DNA of 22,297 nucleotides from an uncultured bacterium (GTDB taxonomy: Bacteria > Bacillota_I > Bacilli_A > RF39 > UBA660), in assembly GCA_949288625.1 (NCBI GenBank), contig CASEKZ010000028.1:1-22297 (forward strand), in the 5' to 3' direction. A program made the position numbers and the translations under genes. The notes beneath the pieces were generated by a model. The model had not been told where the DNA came from. It did not search any database and saw nothing but the letters and a program-made list of their open reading frames with translations. The stretch's first letter is position 1; each line of letters opens with the position of its first letter. Below, one piece after another: positions 1 through 7,004 of the stretch.

Positions 1-310
1 TTATGAACCAGAAGATGAAACAACGGAAACAATAAGGATATACTGGGATTCTAATAACAATACGGAAGAAGAGGAAAGTACGACAATTACATTTAAGTTA
101 AACTATGTTCAAACTAGTGATAAAGAAAGTGCTTGTGCTAGCTTAAAGGAATTTGAAGATAACATAGAAGGGTGTGCTAATTGGATCCTATTTGGAGATG
201 ACTGCCCGGCAAATAAGTTTGATTTAAACCATGATACGTTTATTGATGGAATAGATTCTAGTACTTTGGATGTATATATTGACTTAACATTACAATGTCC
301 ATCTAACTAA
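1..310 (+). CDS. C-terminal part of an exported-looking protein with a dockerin-like Ca-binding loop (5' end outside window)
   Basis: The frame is open from base 2 to the TAA at 308-310, giving the last 102 residues of a longer protein. It opens with a beta-rich acidic stretch (IRIYWDSNN, then TTITFKLNYVQ), then a segment with several Cys. At 221-256 there is a 12-residue loop DLNHDTFIDGID with D/N/D/D/D at positions 1, 3, 5, 9 and 12, followed by a helix-like SSTLDVYIDL. That is the spacing of a dockerin F-hand or EF-hand-like calcium loop. Only one loop is visible, whereas classical type I dockerins carry two. Cys residues and the composition suggest a cell-surface or secreted protein; the N-terminal signal and any main domain lie upstream and cannot be seen. 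It ends in a hairpin shared with the convergent RNase J gene. Coding is likely; the function is unknown. Confidence 0.75.
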   Translation, partial: YEPEDETTETIRIYWDSNNNTEEEESTTITFKLNYVQTSDKESACASLKEFEDNIEGCANWILFGDDCPANKFDLNHDTFIDGIDSSTLDVYIDLTLQCPSN

Positions 311-347
311 AAAAATAAATGCTCTTTTTTTAAGCATTTATTTTTTT
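311..347. terminator. Bidirectional terminator between the partial gene and rnj
   Basis: Bases 311-323 pair with 333-345 as a 13-bp stem around a T-rich loop. A T-run (341-347) follows on the plus strand and the A-run at 311-315 gives the matching U-run on the minus strand. The rnj stop codon (338-340) lies inside the stem, so the two convergent genes appear to share it. Confidence 0.8.
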
Positions 348-2020
348 ATGTCTAATATTACTGGAAGTATAATTGGTCTTCGGCCTGTTTTTTCAAATAC
401 GAAGGTTAGAATGTTAGTTATCATCTGACCTTTTAAATCGTTATAGTTAACGTTTTTTTGCATTAATTCTTTATTTACCGTGTTTTCGGCCACTTCTTCT
501 ATTTGATTTAGTAATTCTTCGTTTTCATTTACCAATATAAAACCTCTGGTAGTAATATTTATTTTTCCTAGTAATTTATGCGTTTCTGTGTTTATGTTAC
601 ATATCGCAACTAATATACCATCATTAGCCATTATTTTTCTATCTCTTATAACAACACTTCCAATATCACCAATTCGGTTACCATCTACGTATATATCGTC
701 AGCTCCGATGTTACCTACTTTTCTTATTTCTTTTTTACTTAGTGCAAGTACGTCACCATTTTGAAGTAAAAAAGTTTTATCTCTTGGAATATCACAATCT
801 ATCGCTAAATCTTGGTGTGCTTTAAGCATTCTGTATTCACCATGGATTGGCATAAAATATTCTGGATTAATTAATCTAATCATTAATTTTAATTCTTCTT
901 GATTAGCGTGTCCTGAGGTATGTATTTCGTTTTCAGAATTATTTACGAATACATCTACACCTTGTAAATATAATTGGTTAATGGTTTTCGCAACTGATGA
1001 ATTATTACCAGGTATTGGGTTTGATGAAAATATAACCGTATCGGTAGGCCTTAATTTAATTTGTTTATGACTACCATTTGCAATCCTAGATAAAGCTGCT
1101 AATGGTTCGCCTTGTGAGCCAGTACAAAGTAAACATACTTCTTCTGGTTTAAGCGTGTTTGCAACTTCTGGCGACACAAAGATTTTGTCATCTTTTATGT
1201 ATCCGCCTTCTATTGATATTTCAATGTTATTTTCCATGCTTCTTCCAAATAGTGCGATTTTGCGATTGTACTTTTTACATGTTTCAACGATGTGTTTTAG
1301 CCTATAAATATTAGAGGCAAAAGTTGCTATTATAATTCTTCCTTTTTTCTTTTTTTCAAATATTTCTTGTAGTTCTTCTTCTACTTTTGATTCACTAGCG
1401 GAAAAACCAGGTGACAAAGCGTTTGTGGATTCACTCATAAGTAGTCTAACGCCATCTTTACCAGCGTCTGACATTTTATGAATGTTACTCATAGGACCGA
1501 TTGGTGTTAGGTCAAACTTAAAATCACCAGTTTCAACTATTTTACCATTAGGTGTTGTAATAATAATTCCATGTGAATCAGGAATAGAGTGGGTTGTTGC
1601 AAAAAACTCCACTTTAAAATGTTTGAATTTTACGATGGTATTTTCGTTATATACTTTTAAGTTATCATAACTTATGTTTCTGTCAGCAAATTTTCTTTTT
1701 ATTAACCCACAAGCTTGATTTGGAGCGTATATTGCTGGTACGTTAACCGTTTGAAGTAAATATGCAATACCACCAATATGATCTTCATGCCCGTGTGTTA
1801 TGAATAATGCTTTTATTTTTTCTTCGTTCTTTTTTAAAAAATTAAAATCAGGAATAACATAATCTATACCCATTAATTCATCTTTAGGAAACATTACTCC
1901 AGCATCGATAATAATCATTTCATCATCGTGCATTATAACGTACATGTTTTTTCCGACCTCTCCTAAGCCACCAAGTGCAACCACTAGTGTTTCTGCACGA
2001 TTAGTATCAAAAATTTTCAT
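338..2020 (-). CDS. rnj: Ribonuclease J (metallo-beta-lactamase / beta-CASP RNase)
   Basis: A 560-residue enzyme of the usual RNase J length. This family cleaves and 5'-3' trims RNA in the cytoplasm and is central to mRNA decay and rRNA maturation in Firmicutes. The metallo-beta-lactamase motif HGHEDHIGG is at residues 76-84 (H76, H78, D80, H81 as metal ligands), with further ligands near H144 and D166. The beta-CASP part carries the RNase J-type HTSGHA (367-372) and PIHGE (391-395, H393). The C-terminal domain ends in the typical TGRRPIILPVI. The start is supported by AAAGGAG about 10 nt upstream. It stands alone on the minus strand, divergent from the SRP operon. I cannot tell J1 from J2, since only one copy is in view. 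Confidence 0.96.
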   Translation of the reverse strand: MKIFDTNRAETLVVALGGLGEVGKNMYVIMHDDEMIIIDAGVMFPKDELMGIDYVIPDFNFLKKNEEKIKALFITHGHEDHIGGIAYLLQTVNVPAIYAPNQACGLIKRKFADRNISYDNLKVYNENTIVKFKHFKVEFFATTHSIPDSHGIIITTPNGKIVETGDFKFDLTPIGPMSNIHKMSDAGKDGVRLLMSESTNALSPGFSASESKVEEELQEIFEKKKKGRIIIATFASNIYRLKHIVETCKKYNRKIALFGRSMENNIEISIEGGYIKDDKIFVSPEVANTLKPEEVCLLCTGSQGEPLAALSRIANGSHKQIKLRPTDTVIFSSNPIPGNNSSVAKTINQLYLQGVDVFVNNSENEIHTSGHANQEELKLMIRLINPEYFMPIHGEYRMLKAHQDLAIDCDIPRDKTFLLQNGDVLALSKKEIRKVGNIGADDIYVDGNRIGDIGSVVIRDRKIMANDGILVAICNINTETHKLLGKINITTRGFILVNENEELLNQIEEVAENTVNKELMQKNVNYNDLKGQMITNILTFVFEKTGRRPIILPVILDIKK

Positions 2021-2078
2021 TTGTATTAAAAAACTCCTTTCTTTTTAGTTAATAATTATAAAAGAATTAACGAATAAG

Positions 2079-2107
2079 ATTATACTATTTTTTTGAACTT
2101 TTGTCTA
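2079..2107 (-). promoter_or_regulatory. Promoter of rnj (minus strand)
   Basis: Read on the minus strand: -35 TAGACA (2107-2102), 17-bp spacer, -10 TATAAT (2084-2079). The -35 hexamer matches consensus at five of six positions. It falls inside the spacer of the plus-strand promoter, so the two divergent promoters overlap. Confidence 0.65.
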
Positions 2108-2121
2108 TTGTTTGATATAAT
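2093..2121 (+). promoter_or_regulatory. Promoter of the 2143-ftsY-ylxM-ffh operon
   Basis: -35 TTGAAC (2093-2098), 17-bp spacer, -10 TATAAT (2116-2121) with a TGA extended -10 directly before it. Transcription would start near 2128, leaving only about 15 nt of leader, which is almost all ribosome binding site (AAGGAAGG, 2127-2134). Confidence 0.75.
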
Positions 2122-2142
2122 GTTATAAGGAAGGCTGATGTT

Positions 2143-3105
2143 ATGAGGCAAATATGTAAAACTAACTTGGTTAATAACGCACTTAGTAAATTATCAGAAC
2201 AAGACTATGTTGCGGGTGCAATAATTTCTTATAATAAAGAGTTAGATCACATGATAAGCCAGGTTAAAAGCGGGGTACTAAATAAAGATGCTTTACAAGG
2301 ATTAATGAATTCATATAATTATTTATTAAGGATATATAAAGAAACGTTAAAAGAAGACTATGATAAAGTAACGGATAAGTCTAATTTTGATAAACTAACA
2401 TCATTATATATATTAAATAACTTTATGAAGTTATGTCCAAATAAAAATTTAATACCATATTATGGAAGATTGTATTTTTTAAGGAAGAAATTAGAAAAAC
2501 AATTTGATCTGGATTTACAACTTGCTATTATGTTAAGATCAAGTTTAATTGTTGATAAGTTGTTTAGGTTACAAAATAAAGATGCAATCGAAAGATATGT
2601 TTCATTAATGGAAAACTCAAGGGATTGTGATAGTAATCTTTTGTATATTATATATTATGGTTTGTTTGATGGTACCATAAATAATAATATGGTTGTTGAT
2701 ACTTCCAAGGTAACTAATAATGAAAACTTAGCTTGGGAATTATTAAATAATGATCAAAATTTACCTGATAGTATAGTAATGGAATTATGTTTGGATAATC
2801 AGTTTAAACACGTTAAGCCAGATATAATTTTATTTATCATGAATTTGTTTTTTATGTTTAAGATGTTTCCTAAGCTACCGGATGATGACATGCTTGATAT
2901 AATTCAAAAAATATTTAACAATAACGTAAGGGATTTTGATAGTAAAGCAGAGTTTTTGGATTTACGTGAACTTGTTAAAAAAGTTAATCAATCTTTTTTA
3001 ACCTTGGATTCAGGGCTTCGGTTCGAAGATTATTTCATTGAGATTGTAAACGGAATAGAAATTTTAGACAGAAAGGATGAAAATAAAAGTCATGGGAATA
3101 TTTAG
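2143..3105 (+). CDS. Unrecognised helical protein heading the SRP operon
   Basis: A 320-residue protein that I do not recognise. It has no signal peptide, no convincing membrane segment and no catalytic motif. It looks alpha-helical, with many Leu, Asn and Lys/Asp residues and repeated helix-like blocks such as LGLMNSYNYLLRIYKET-type amphipathic patterns, and a hydrophobic patch around residues 225-240. The start is placed by AAGGAAGG (2127-2134), 8 nt upstream. The last 14 bases overlap the ftsY start, indicating co-transcription and perhaps translational coupling with ftsY. Position suggests a link to SRP targeting or membrane-protein biogenesis, but this is only neighbourhood inference. 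Confidence 0.8.
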   Translation: MRQICKTNLVNNALSKLSEQDYVAGAIISYNKELDHMISQVKSGVLNKDALQGLMNSYNYLLRIYKETLKEDYDKVTDKSNFDKLTSLYILNNFMKLCPNKNLIPYYGRLYFLRKKLEKQFDLDLQLAIMLRSSLIVDKLFRLQNKDAIERYVSLMENSRDCDSNLLYIIYYGLFDGTINNNMVVDTSKVTNNENLAWELLNNDQNLPDSIVMELCLDNQFKHVKPDIILFIMNLFFMFKMFPKLPDDDMLDIIQKIFNNNVRDFDSKAEFLDLRELVKKVNQSFLTLDSGLRFEDYFIEIVNGIEILDRKDENKSHGNI

Positions 3106-4063
3106 TAAAATAAAAAATGCTTTTAAAAAAGAAGATAAATGCGTTGTAACTTATGAAAAGGGGTTATCTAAAACAAGAAAGAGCTTTGTTAATAAATTAG
3201 CTAGTCTTTCTAAGGAGTATGATGAGATAAACGATAATTACTTCGAGGAATTAGAAGAGTTACTTATAAACGCTGATATTGGGGTTAATACCGTTATTGA
3301 TTTCATGGACAAACTTCAAAGAAGGGTTAGTAAAGAAAAAATAACTGATCCTAAAATGCTTACTGAAATTATCGTTGATGAGCTTTTTATTATCTACGTA
3401 AACGAAGAAATATTGAGTAATAAAATAAATTATAATGAAAATGGACCAAGCGTTATTTTGTTCGTTGGTGTAAATGGGGTTGGAAAAACAACAACCATTG
3501 CTAAGCTTGCAAGTAAGTTTAAAAAAGAAGGAAAAAAAGTTCTTTTAGTAGCCGCTGATACTTTTCGTGCTGGGGCGGTAGAACAGCTTATTACTTGGGG
3601 AAAGAAGTTAGGATGTGAAGTTGTAAGTGATGAAACAACGAAAGATCCTGCAAGCGTTGTTTATCAAGGGCTTGAAAAAGCACTAAAAGATGATTATGAT
3701 ATGGTATTAATTGATACGGCCGGAAGGTTACAAAACAAGGTTAATTTGATGAATGAGCTAAAAAAGATAAGCGATGTTGGAAATAAAATAATAAAAGGTG
3801 CACCTCATGAGACGTTTTTGGTTATTGATGCAACAACTGGTCAAAACGGAATAAATCAAGCTAAGGCTTTTAGGGAAATAACTAACTTAACTGGAATTAT
3901 TTTAACTAAATTAGATGGTACGGCAAAAGGTGGTATAGTTTTAGCAATAAAAAATGAAGTTGGTGTTCCGGTAAGATACATTGGTTTGGGTGAAAAAGAA
4001 GAAGATTTAGAAGATTTTGACATTGAAAAATATATATATGGTTTATTTAAGGATATGATGTAA
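3092..4063 (+). CDS. ftsY: Signal recognition particle receptor FtsY
   Basis: The SRP receptor GTPase docks ribosome-nascent chain-SRP complexes at the membrane. The product is 323 residues, short like Bacillus FtsY, with no long acidic A domain. It has an N-terminal helical N domain, then GVNGVGKTTT (P-loop, about 126-135), DTFRAGA (about 156-162), DTAGR (about 208-212), TKLDG (about 273-277) and the FtsY-type GLGEKEEDL near the C-terminus. I chose the ATG at 3092 because MGIFSKIKNAF matches the family N-terminus. An in-frame ATG at 3077 sits directly against the AAAGG and has too little spacing; AAAGG at 3072-3076 is 15 nt from 3092, somewhat long. The gene overlaps the upstream gene and is 1 nt from ylxM. 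Confidence 0.95.
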   Translation: MGIFSKIKNAFKKEDKCVVTYEKGLSKTRKSFVNKLASLSKEYDEINDNYFEELEELLINADIGVNTVIDFMDKLQRRVSKEKITDPKMLTEIIVDELFIIYVNEEILSNKINYNENGPSVILFVGVNGVGKTTTIAKLASKFKKEGKKVLLVAADTFRAGAVEQLITWGKKLGCEVVSDETTKDPASVVYQGLEKALKDDYDMVLIDTAGRLQNKVNLMNELKKISDVGNKIIKGAPHETFLVIDATTGQNGINQAKAFREITNLTGIILTKLDGTAKGGIVLAIKNEVGVPVRYIGLGEKEEDLEDFDIEKYIYGLFKDMM

Positions 4064-4064
4064 G

Positions 4065-4361
4065 ATGGATAAAAGGAATTATTTAGTTATTTTATATGAT
4101 TATTATGGTGTATTATTAAATGATGATAATAAAAAGTATTTTGAGGATTATTATTTTGATAATTTATCATTAGGGGAAATTGCCATTAATAGTGGTGTTA
4201 GTCGTAATGCGGTTCATAAGCATATTAAAAGTGCCGAATTAAAACTTTTGTTTTATGAAGATAAACTTAAGCTATATGAAAAAGAAGAAAAACTAAAAGA
4301 GGCGTTAAAGAAAATTGATGATGAATCTATTAAAGATGAAATCATAAATATATTTAGTTAG
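4065..4361 (+). CDS. ylxM: YlxM-family putative HTH protein of the SRP operon
   Basis: A 98-residue protein with a sigma-70 region 4-like helix-turn-helix: LSLGEIAINSGVSRNAVHKH at about residues 35-54, followed by a charged helical tail. This matches the YlxM/p13 (UPF0122) family, which lies between ftsY and ffh in many Firmicutes and has been implicated in modulating SRP GTPase assembly. The start codon is 1 nt after the ftsY stop, so translation is probably coupled. Family and position agree closely; the DNA-binding role remains uncertain in the family. Confidence 0.92.
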   Translation: MDKRNYLVILYDYYGVLLNDDNKKYFEDYYFDNLSLGEIAINSGVSRNAVHKHIKSAELKLLFYEDKLKLYEKEEKLKEALKKIDDESIKDEIINIFS

Positions 4362-4371
4362 GGTGATATGT

Positions 4372-5679
4372 ATGTTTGAGAGTTTAACCGAAAAATTAGA
4401 AAACGCGATAAATAAAATAAAAGGTTATGGAACAATAACTGATGACAATATAAAAGAAGCTTTAAGAGATGTAAGGTTAGCTTTGTTAGAAGCTGACGTT
4501 AATTATAAAGTTGTAAAGGAATTTACAAACAAGGTTAAGGAAAAAGCTTTGGGGTTAGAAGTGAAGAAAAGTCTAAAACCCGGGGATGTTTTTTTAAAGA
4601 TATTAAAAGATGAATTGCTTGAATTATTAGGTAACGAAAAAGCTGATGTTGATTTATCAAAAAAACCATCTATCATTATGCTTGTTGGACTTCAAGGCTC
4701 TGGAAAAACAACTACGATAGGTAAGTTAGGAAACTTATTACGTAAAAAAAATAGTAAAAAGCCGATGTTTATTGCGGCTGATGTTTATCGTCCAGCTGCA
4801 ATAGAACAGCTTAAAACTTTAGGAAAAGAGCTTAATATTGAAGTGTATGACGAAGGGCAAGGTAACCCGATATCAATCGTTAAAAACGGAGTTGATTATG
4901 CTAAAGAAAAAGGTTATGATTTAGTTTTGGTTGATACGGCAGGTAGATTACACGTTGATGAAAAGTTAATGGACGAGCTAAAAGAAATTAATACCACCAT
5001 AAATCCAAATGAGATAATTTTGGTAATTGACGCGATGATAGGTCAGGATGCCATAAACGTAATTGATGGATTTAATAATGCATTACCGCTTACTGGAACT
5101 ATTTTAACCAAAATGGATGGCGATACCAAAGGTGGTGTTGCACTTTGTGTAAAACATTTGACTGGTGTACCAATAAAATTTATTGGAACATCTGAAAAAT
5201 TAGATGGATTAGATTATTTTGATCCTGAAAGAATGGTTTCTAGGATTTTGGGCAACGGAGATATAATGTCAATAATTGAAAAGGCTGAATCAGTTATTGA
5301 TGAAAAAGAAGCTGAGTCTTCTTTAAAAAAGATGAGGTCTGGTAAGTTTGATTTAAATGATTTTCTATCCCAATTAAAACAAATTAAGAAACTAGGACCA
5401 CTAGAGAACATTCTTAAACTTCTTCCAGGAGCAAGAAAAATGGGACTTAACAACATAAACGTTGATCCAAAGCAGTTCGCAAAATTAGAAGCAATAATTT
5501 CTTCTATGACGATTAAAGAAAGAAAAAATCCTGACATAATAAAATCTTCTAGAAAGCAAAGAATTGCAAAGGGAAGTGGTACGAGTATTCAAGAGGTTAA
5601 TAAATTACTTACCCAGTTTGAACAAATGCAAAAAATGATAAAAATGATGAGAAATGGTAACTTTAAAATGCCATTTTAA
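4372..5679 (+). CDS. ffh: Signal recognition particle GTPase Ffh
   Basis: The SRP54 homologue binds SRP RNA and signal sequences and targets them to FtsY. The 435-residue product has an N domain (1-90) and a G domain with GLQGSGKTTT (106-115), DVYRPAA (137-143), DTAGR (188-192), TKMDGDTKGG (246-255) and GTSEKLDGLDYFDP (272-285). The methionine-rich M domain (about 310-435) contains SSRKQRIAKGSGTSIQEVN and a Met-rich tail. The ATG at 4372 gives the family-like MFESLTEKL; a GTG at 4363 would consume the GGGTGAT ribosome binding site. It is the last gene of the operon. I see no strong terminator downstream, only a weak AAATGG/CCATTT hairpin spanning the stop. Confidence 0.97.
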   Translation: MFESLTEKLENAINKIKGYGTITDDNIKEALRDVRLALLEADVNYKVVKEFTNKVKEKALGLEVKKSLKPGDVFLKILKDELLELLGNEKADVDLSKKPSIIMLVGLQGSGKTTTIGKLGNLLRKKNSKKPMFIAADVYRPAAIEQLKTLGKELNIEVYDEGQGNPISIVKNGVDYAKEKGYDLVLVDTAGRLHVDEKLMDELKEINTTINPNEIILVIDAMIGQDAINVIDGFNNALPLTGTILTKMDGDTKGGVALCVKHLTGVPIKFIGTSEKLDGLDYFDPERMVSRILGNGDIMSIIEKAESVIDEKEAESSLKKMRSGKFDLNDFLSQLKQIKKLGPLENILKLLPGARKMGLNNINVDPKQFAKLEAIISSMTIKERKNPDIIKSSRKQRIAKGSGTSIQEVNKLLTQFEQMQKMIKMMRNGNFKMPF

Positions 5680-5776
5680 TGAGTTTTATAAAGATAATTT
5701 GTATATTGTTTAGAAAATAATATTTTATAAAGAATGTGATAATTAAGCAATAACCTATTCAAACATTTAAATATCT

Positions 5777-5785
5777 CATAATATA
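5777..5785 (+). promoter_or_regulatory. Possible sporulation sigma-K/E-type -10 before the cotD-like gene
   Basis: CATAATATA fits the CATAnnnTA -10 pattern of mother-cell sigma factors and lies 22 nt before the start codon. I find no AC dinucleotide or sigma-E -35 at the right distance. Such words are common in AT-rich DNA, so this rests mainly on what the gene encodes. Confidence 0.35.
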
Positions 5786-5807
5786 AAGTAGATAAGGGGG
5801 ATTTTAA

Positions 5808-6083
5808 ATGTTTTTTAATAATAACAAATGTTGTGAGCAAAAAAGCTTTCAACAAGAAGGATGCTGCAACATGGATGCTTGCGGATGTAGTCCAATCGTT
5901 GAGCCAACAATTGAAAGGTGTATACAAAGAAATATTTGTCATCAAGTTGAACACATTTGTCCGATTAACACAAGGATTATTAATAACCATATAATAGAGC
6001 ACGTATATAGACCAGAATACACATGTCAAGAAGAAAATGTGGTTACTAATATTGATCCTGGTTGCGGTTGTAATAACTTCTAA
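5808..6083 (+). CDS. CotD-family spore coat protein
   Basis: A 91-residue, cysteine-rich protein (12 Cys) with CC pairs at 8-9 and 19-20 and CGC at 25-27. The central block CSPIVEPTIERC, then HICPINTRIINNHI, then YRPEYTC resembles the conserved CotD core, in which structural inner-coat proteins are cross-linked around the spore. There is no signal peptide, as expected for a protein made in the mother cell. AAGGGGG lies about 8 nt upstream. It is monocistronic, bounded by a terminator at 6082-6108. Its presence is one of the main hints that the organism sporulates. Family assignment is by motif memory; an unrelated Cys-rich protein is possible but less likely. Confidence 0.85.
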   Translation: MFFNNNKCCEQKSFQQEGCCNMDACGCSPIVEPTIERCIQRNICHQVEHICPINTRIINNHIIEHVYRPEYTCQEENVVTNIDPGCGCNNF

Positions 6084-6108
6084 AAAATTCCTAATTAGGA
6101 ATTTTTTT
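6082..6108. terminator. Terminator after the cotD-like gene
   Basis: Bases 6082-6107 form a perfect palindrome with a central CCTAATTAGG and a T-run on its 3' side. It begins at the stop codon. The A-run on the 5' side makes it potentially bidirectional. Confidence 0.8.
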
Positions 6109-6115
6109 AATTTCG

Positions 6116-6124
6116 TGGTATAAT
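6116..6124 (+). promoter_or_regulatory. Extended -10 promoter of the 6148 gene
   Basis: TGGTATAAT is a perfect extended -10. The position expected for a -35 (TAGGAA, 6096-6101) is poor and lies within the preceding terminator. The predicted start near 6131 leaves a leader of about 17 nt. Confidence 0.6.
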
Positions 6125-6147
6125 ATGATTGTATCATGGAGGTATTT

Positions 6148-6627
6148 ATGACTAATGGTGGTTGTTCGATATTAGAACTTATTAGTAGCAGAATTAATGA
6201 TTTTTTACGAGAAGATGAAAATGAGGATTTGTCTTACATAGATTTGTTTTTTCCAAAGATTTGTACGTTAATTGGTTCTGATGGTTGCATGAGAATTTAT
6301 AATGGTGAGAATCCTGTTGAAGTATTTATTAGTGTTGGATTAACTAAAGAAGACTATGAATCATTATCTTCTTTAATTAAAGAAGGAATGAGAATATATA
6401 ATGAGGATGATTCACTTGAGACACTTTTTGAACTTGATAGAAGAAGTGATGCACTTTTAAAAGGTTACTTAGGGAAGGTAAGAAACTTTAAGATTAAACG
6501 TGGGGTTTCGGAGGATGAAATAAATAAGTTTGATGCTGACATTAATAATTTTTTTGATAATTCTTTAGCTGTTTTTACACCATGTGTTGAACATGAAAAA
6601 ATGATTGATAAAAATAATGTAAAATAA
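6148..6627 (+). CDS. Unrecognised 159-residue acidic cytoplasmic protein
   Basis: I do not recognise this protein. It has no signal peptide or membrane span and is acidic and mostly helical. Residues about 18-24 (REDENED) form an acidic patch, and three Cys are scattered through the first half and near the C-terminus (SDGC, TPCVEH). The start at 6148 is favoured because GGAGG (6138-6142) lies 5 nt before it. An in-frame ATG at 6136 overlaps that ribosome binding site. It has its own extended -10 promoter and precedes rpoZ, which has a separate promoter, so an operon is not required. Confidence 0.75.
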   Translation: MTNGGCSILELISSRINDFLREDENEDLSYIDLFFPKICTLIGSDGCMRIYNGENPVEVFISVGLTKEDYESLSSLIKEGMRIYNEDDSLETLFELDRRSDALLKGYLGKVRNFKIKRGVSEDEINKFDADINNFFDNSLAVFTPCVEHEKMIDKNNVK

Positions 6628-6638
6628 TGTACAATATA

Positions 6639-6668
6639 TTGATATTTGCATTACATCTGGTATATACT
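6639..6668 (+). promoter_or_regulatory. Probable promoter of rpoZ
   Basis: TTGATA (6639-6644) matches five of six -35 positions. It is followed after 16 bp by TATATA with an upstream TGG, or after 18 bp by TATACT (6663-6668). Either choice places the start just before the rpoZ ribosome binding site. Confidence 0.5.
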
Positions 6669-6690
6669 AATTATAGGGAGTGTGATATTA

Positions 6691-6885
6691 ATGATTTATC
6701 CATCAATTGATAAACTACTTACTAAGGTTGGTTCTAAGTATTTATTAGTTCATGTAGCCTCTAGAAGAGCAAAAGAAATGGAAGAAACTAAACATTATCA
6801 AATGCCAGAATCTAAGTATAAATGCAATAAAAACATCGGTAGAGCACTTGAGGAAGTAATGGAAGACCTAATACATATAAAATAG
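6691..6885 (+). CDS. rpoZ: RNA polymerase omega subunit
   Basis: A 64-residue omega subunit, which binds the beta' C-terminus and assists assembly of RNA polymerase. The family start MIYPSIDKLL, the SKYLLVHVASRRAKEM helix and the NIGRALEEVMEDLI helix are all present and the length is normal for Firmicutes. The ATG at 6691 is preceded by AGGGAGTG. An in-frame ATG at 6646 would add 15 hydrophobic residues that no omega subunit has. The usual gmk neighbour upstream and coaBC/priA downstream are absent here; instead the gene sits between an unrecognised gene and recX. Confidence 0.92.
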   Translation: MIYPSIDKLLTKVGSKYLLVHVASRRAKEMEETKHYQMPESKYKCNKNIGRALEEVMEDLIHIK

Positions 6886-6901
6886 TATTATGTTTTTTTT
6901 T
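6869..6901 (+). terminator. Weak terminator after rpoZ
   Basis: TAATAC (6869-6874) pairs with GTATTA (6885-6890) across a 10-nt loop, followed by a run of nine Ts from 6893. The stem is short and AT-rich and spans the stop codon, so its strength is doubtful. Confidence 0.4.
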
Positions 6902-6934
6902 ATAAAAAATTATTTAAATAATAAATAAAAGTTA

Positions 6935-6963
6935 TTTACATACAAACAAACGTATGCTAACAT
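6935..6963 (+). promoter_or_regulatory. Probable recX promoter with an inverted repeat over the -10
   Basis: TTTACA (6935-6940, five of six), 17-bp spacer, TAACAT (6958-6963, four of six) with TGC extended -10. The repeat CTAACA (6957-6962)/TGTTAG (6969-6974) covers the -10 and could be an operator or an early-leader hairpin. It does not resemble the Firmicute LexA box. Confidence 0.45.
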
Positions 6964-7004
6964 AAAAGTGTTAGTTAATAAAAATTACTTTTTGCGGAGG
7001 GTTT

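Noticed and set aside
5676..6137. A 153-codon minus-strand reading frame opposite the cotD-like gene
   Set aside because: It is the shadow of a Cys-rich gene with strong RBS and family match on the plus strand, and its product resembles no protein I know.
6941..6974. A LexA (SOS) box before recX
   Set aside because: No GAAC-N4-GTTC-like sequence is present; only the CTAACA/TGTTAG repeat, which differs from the consensus.
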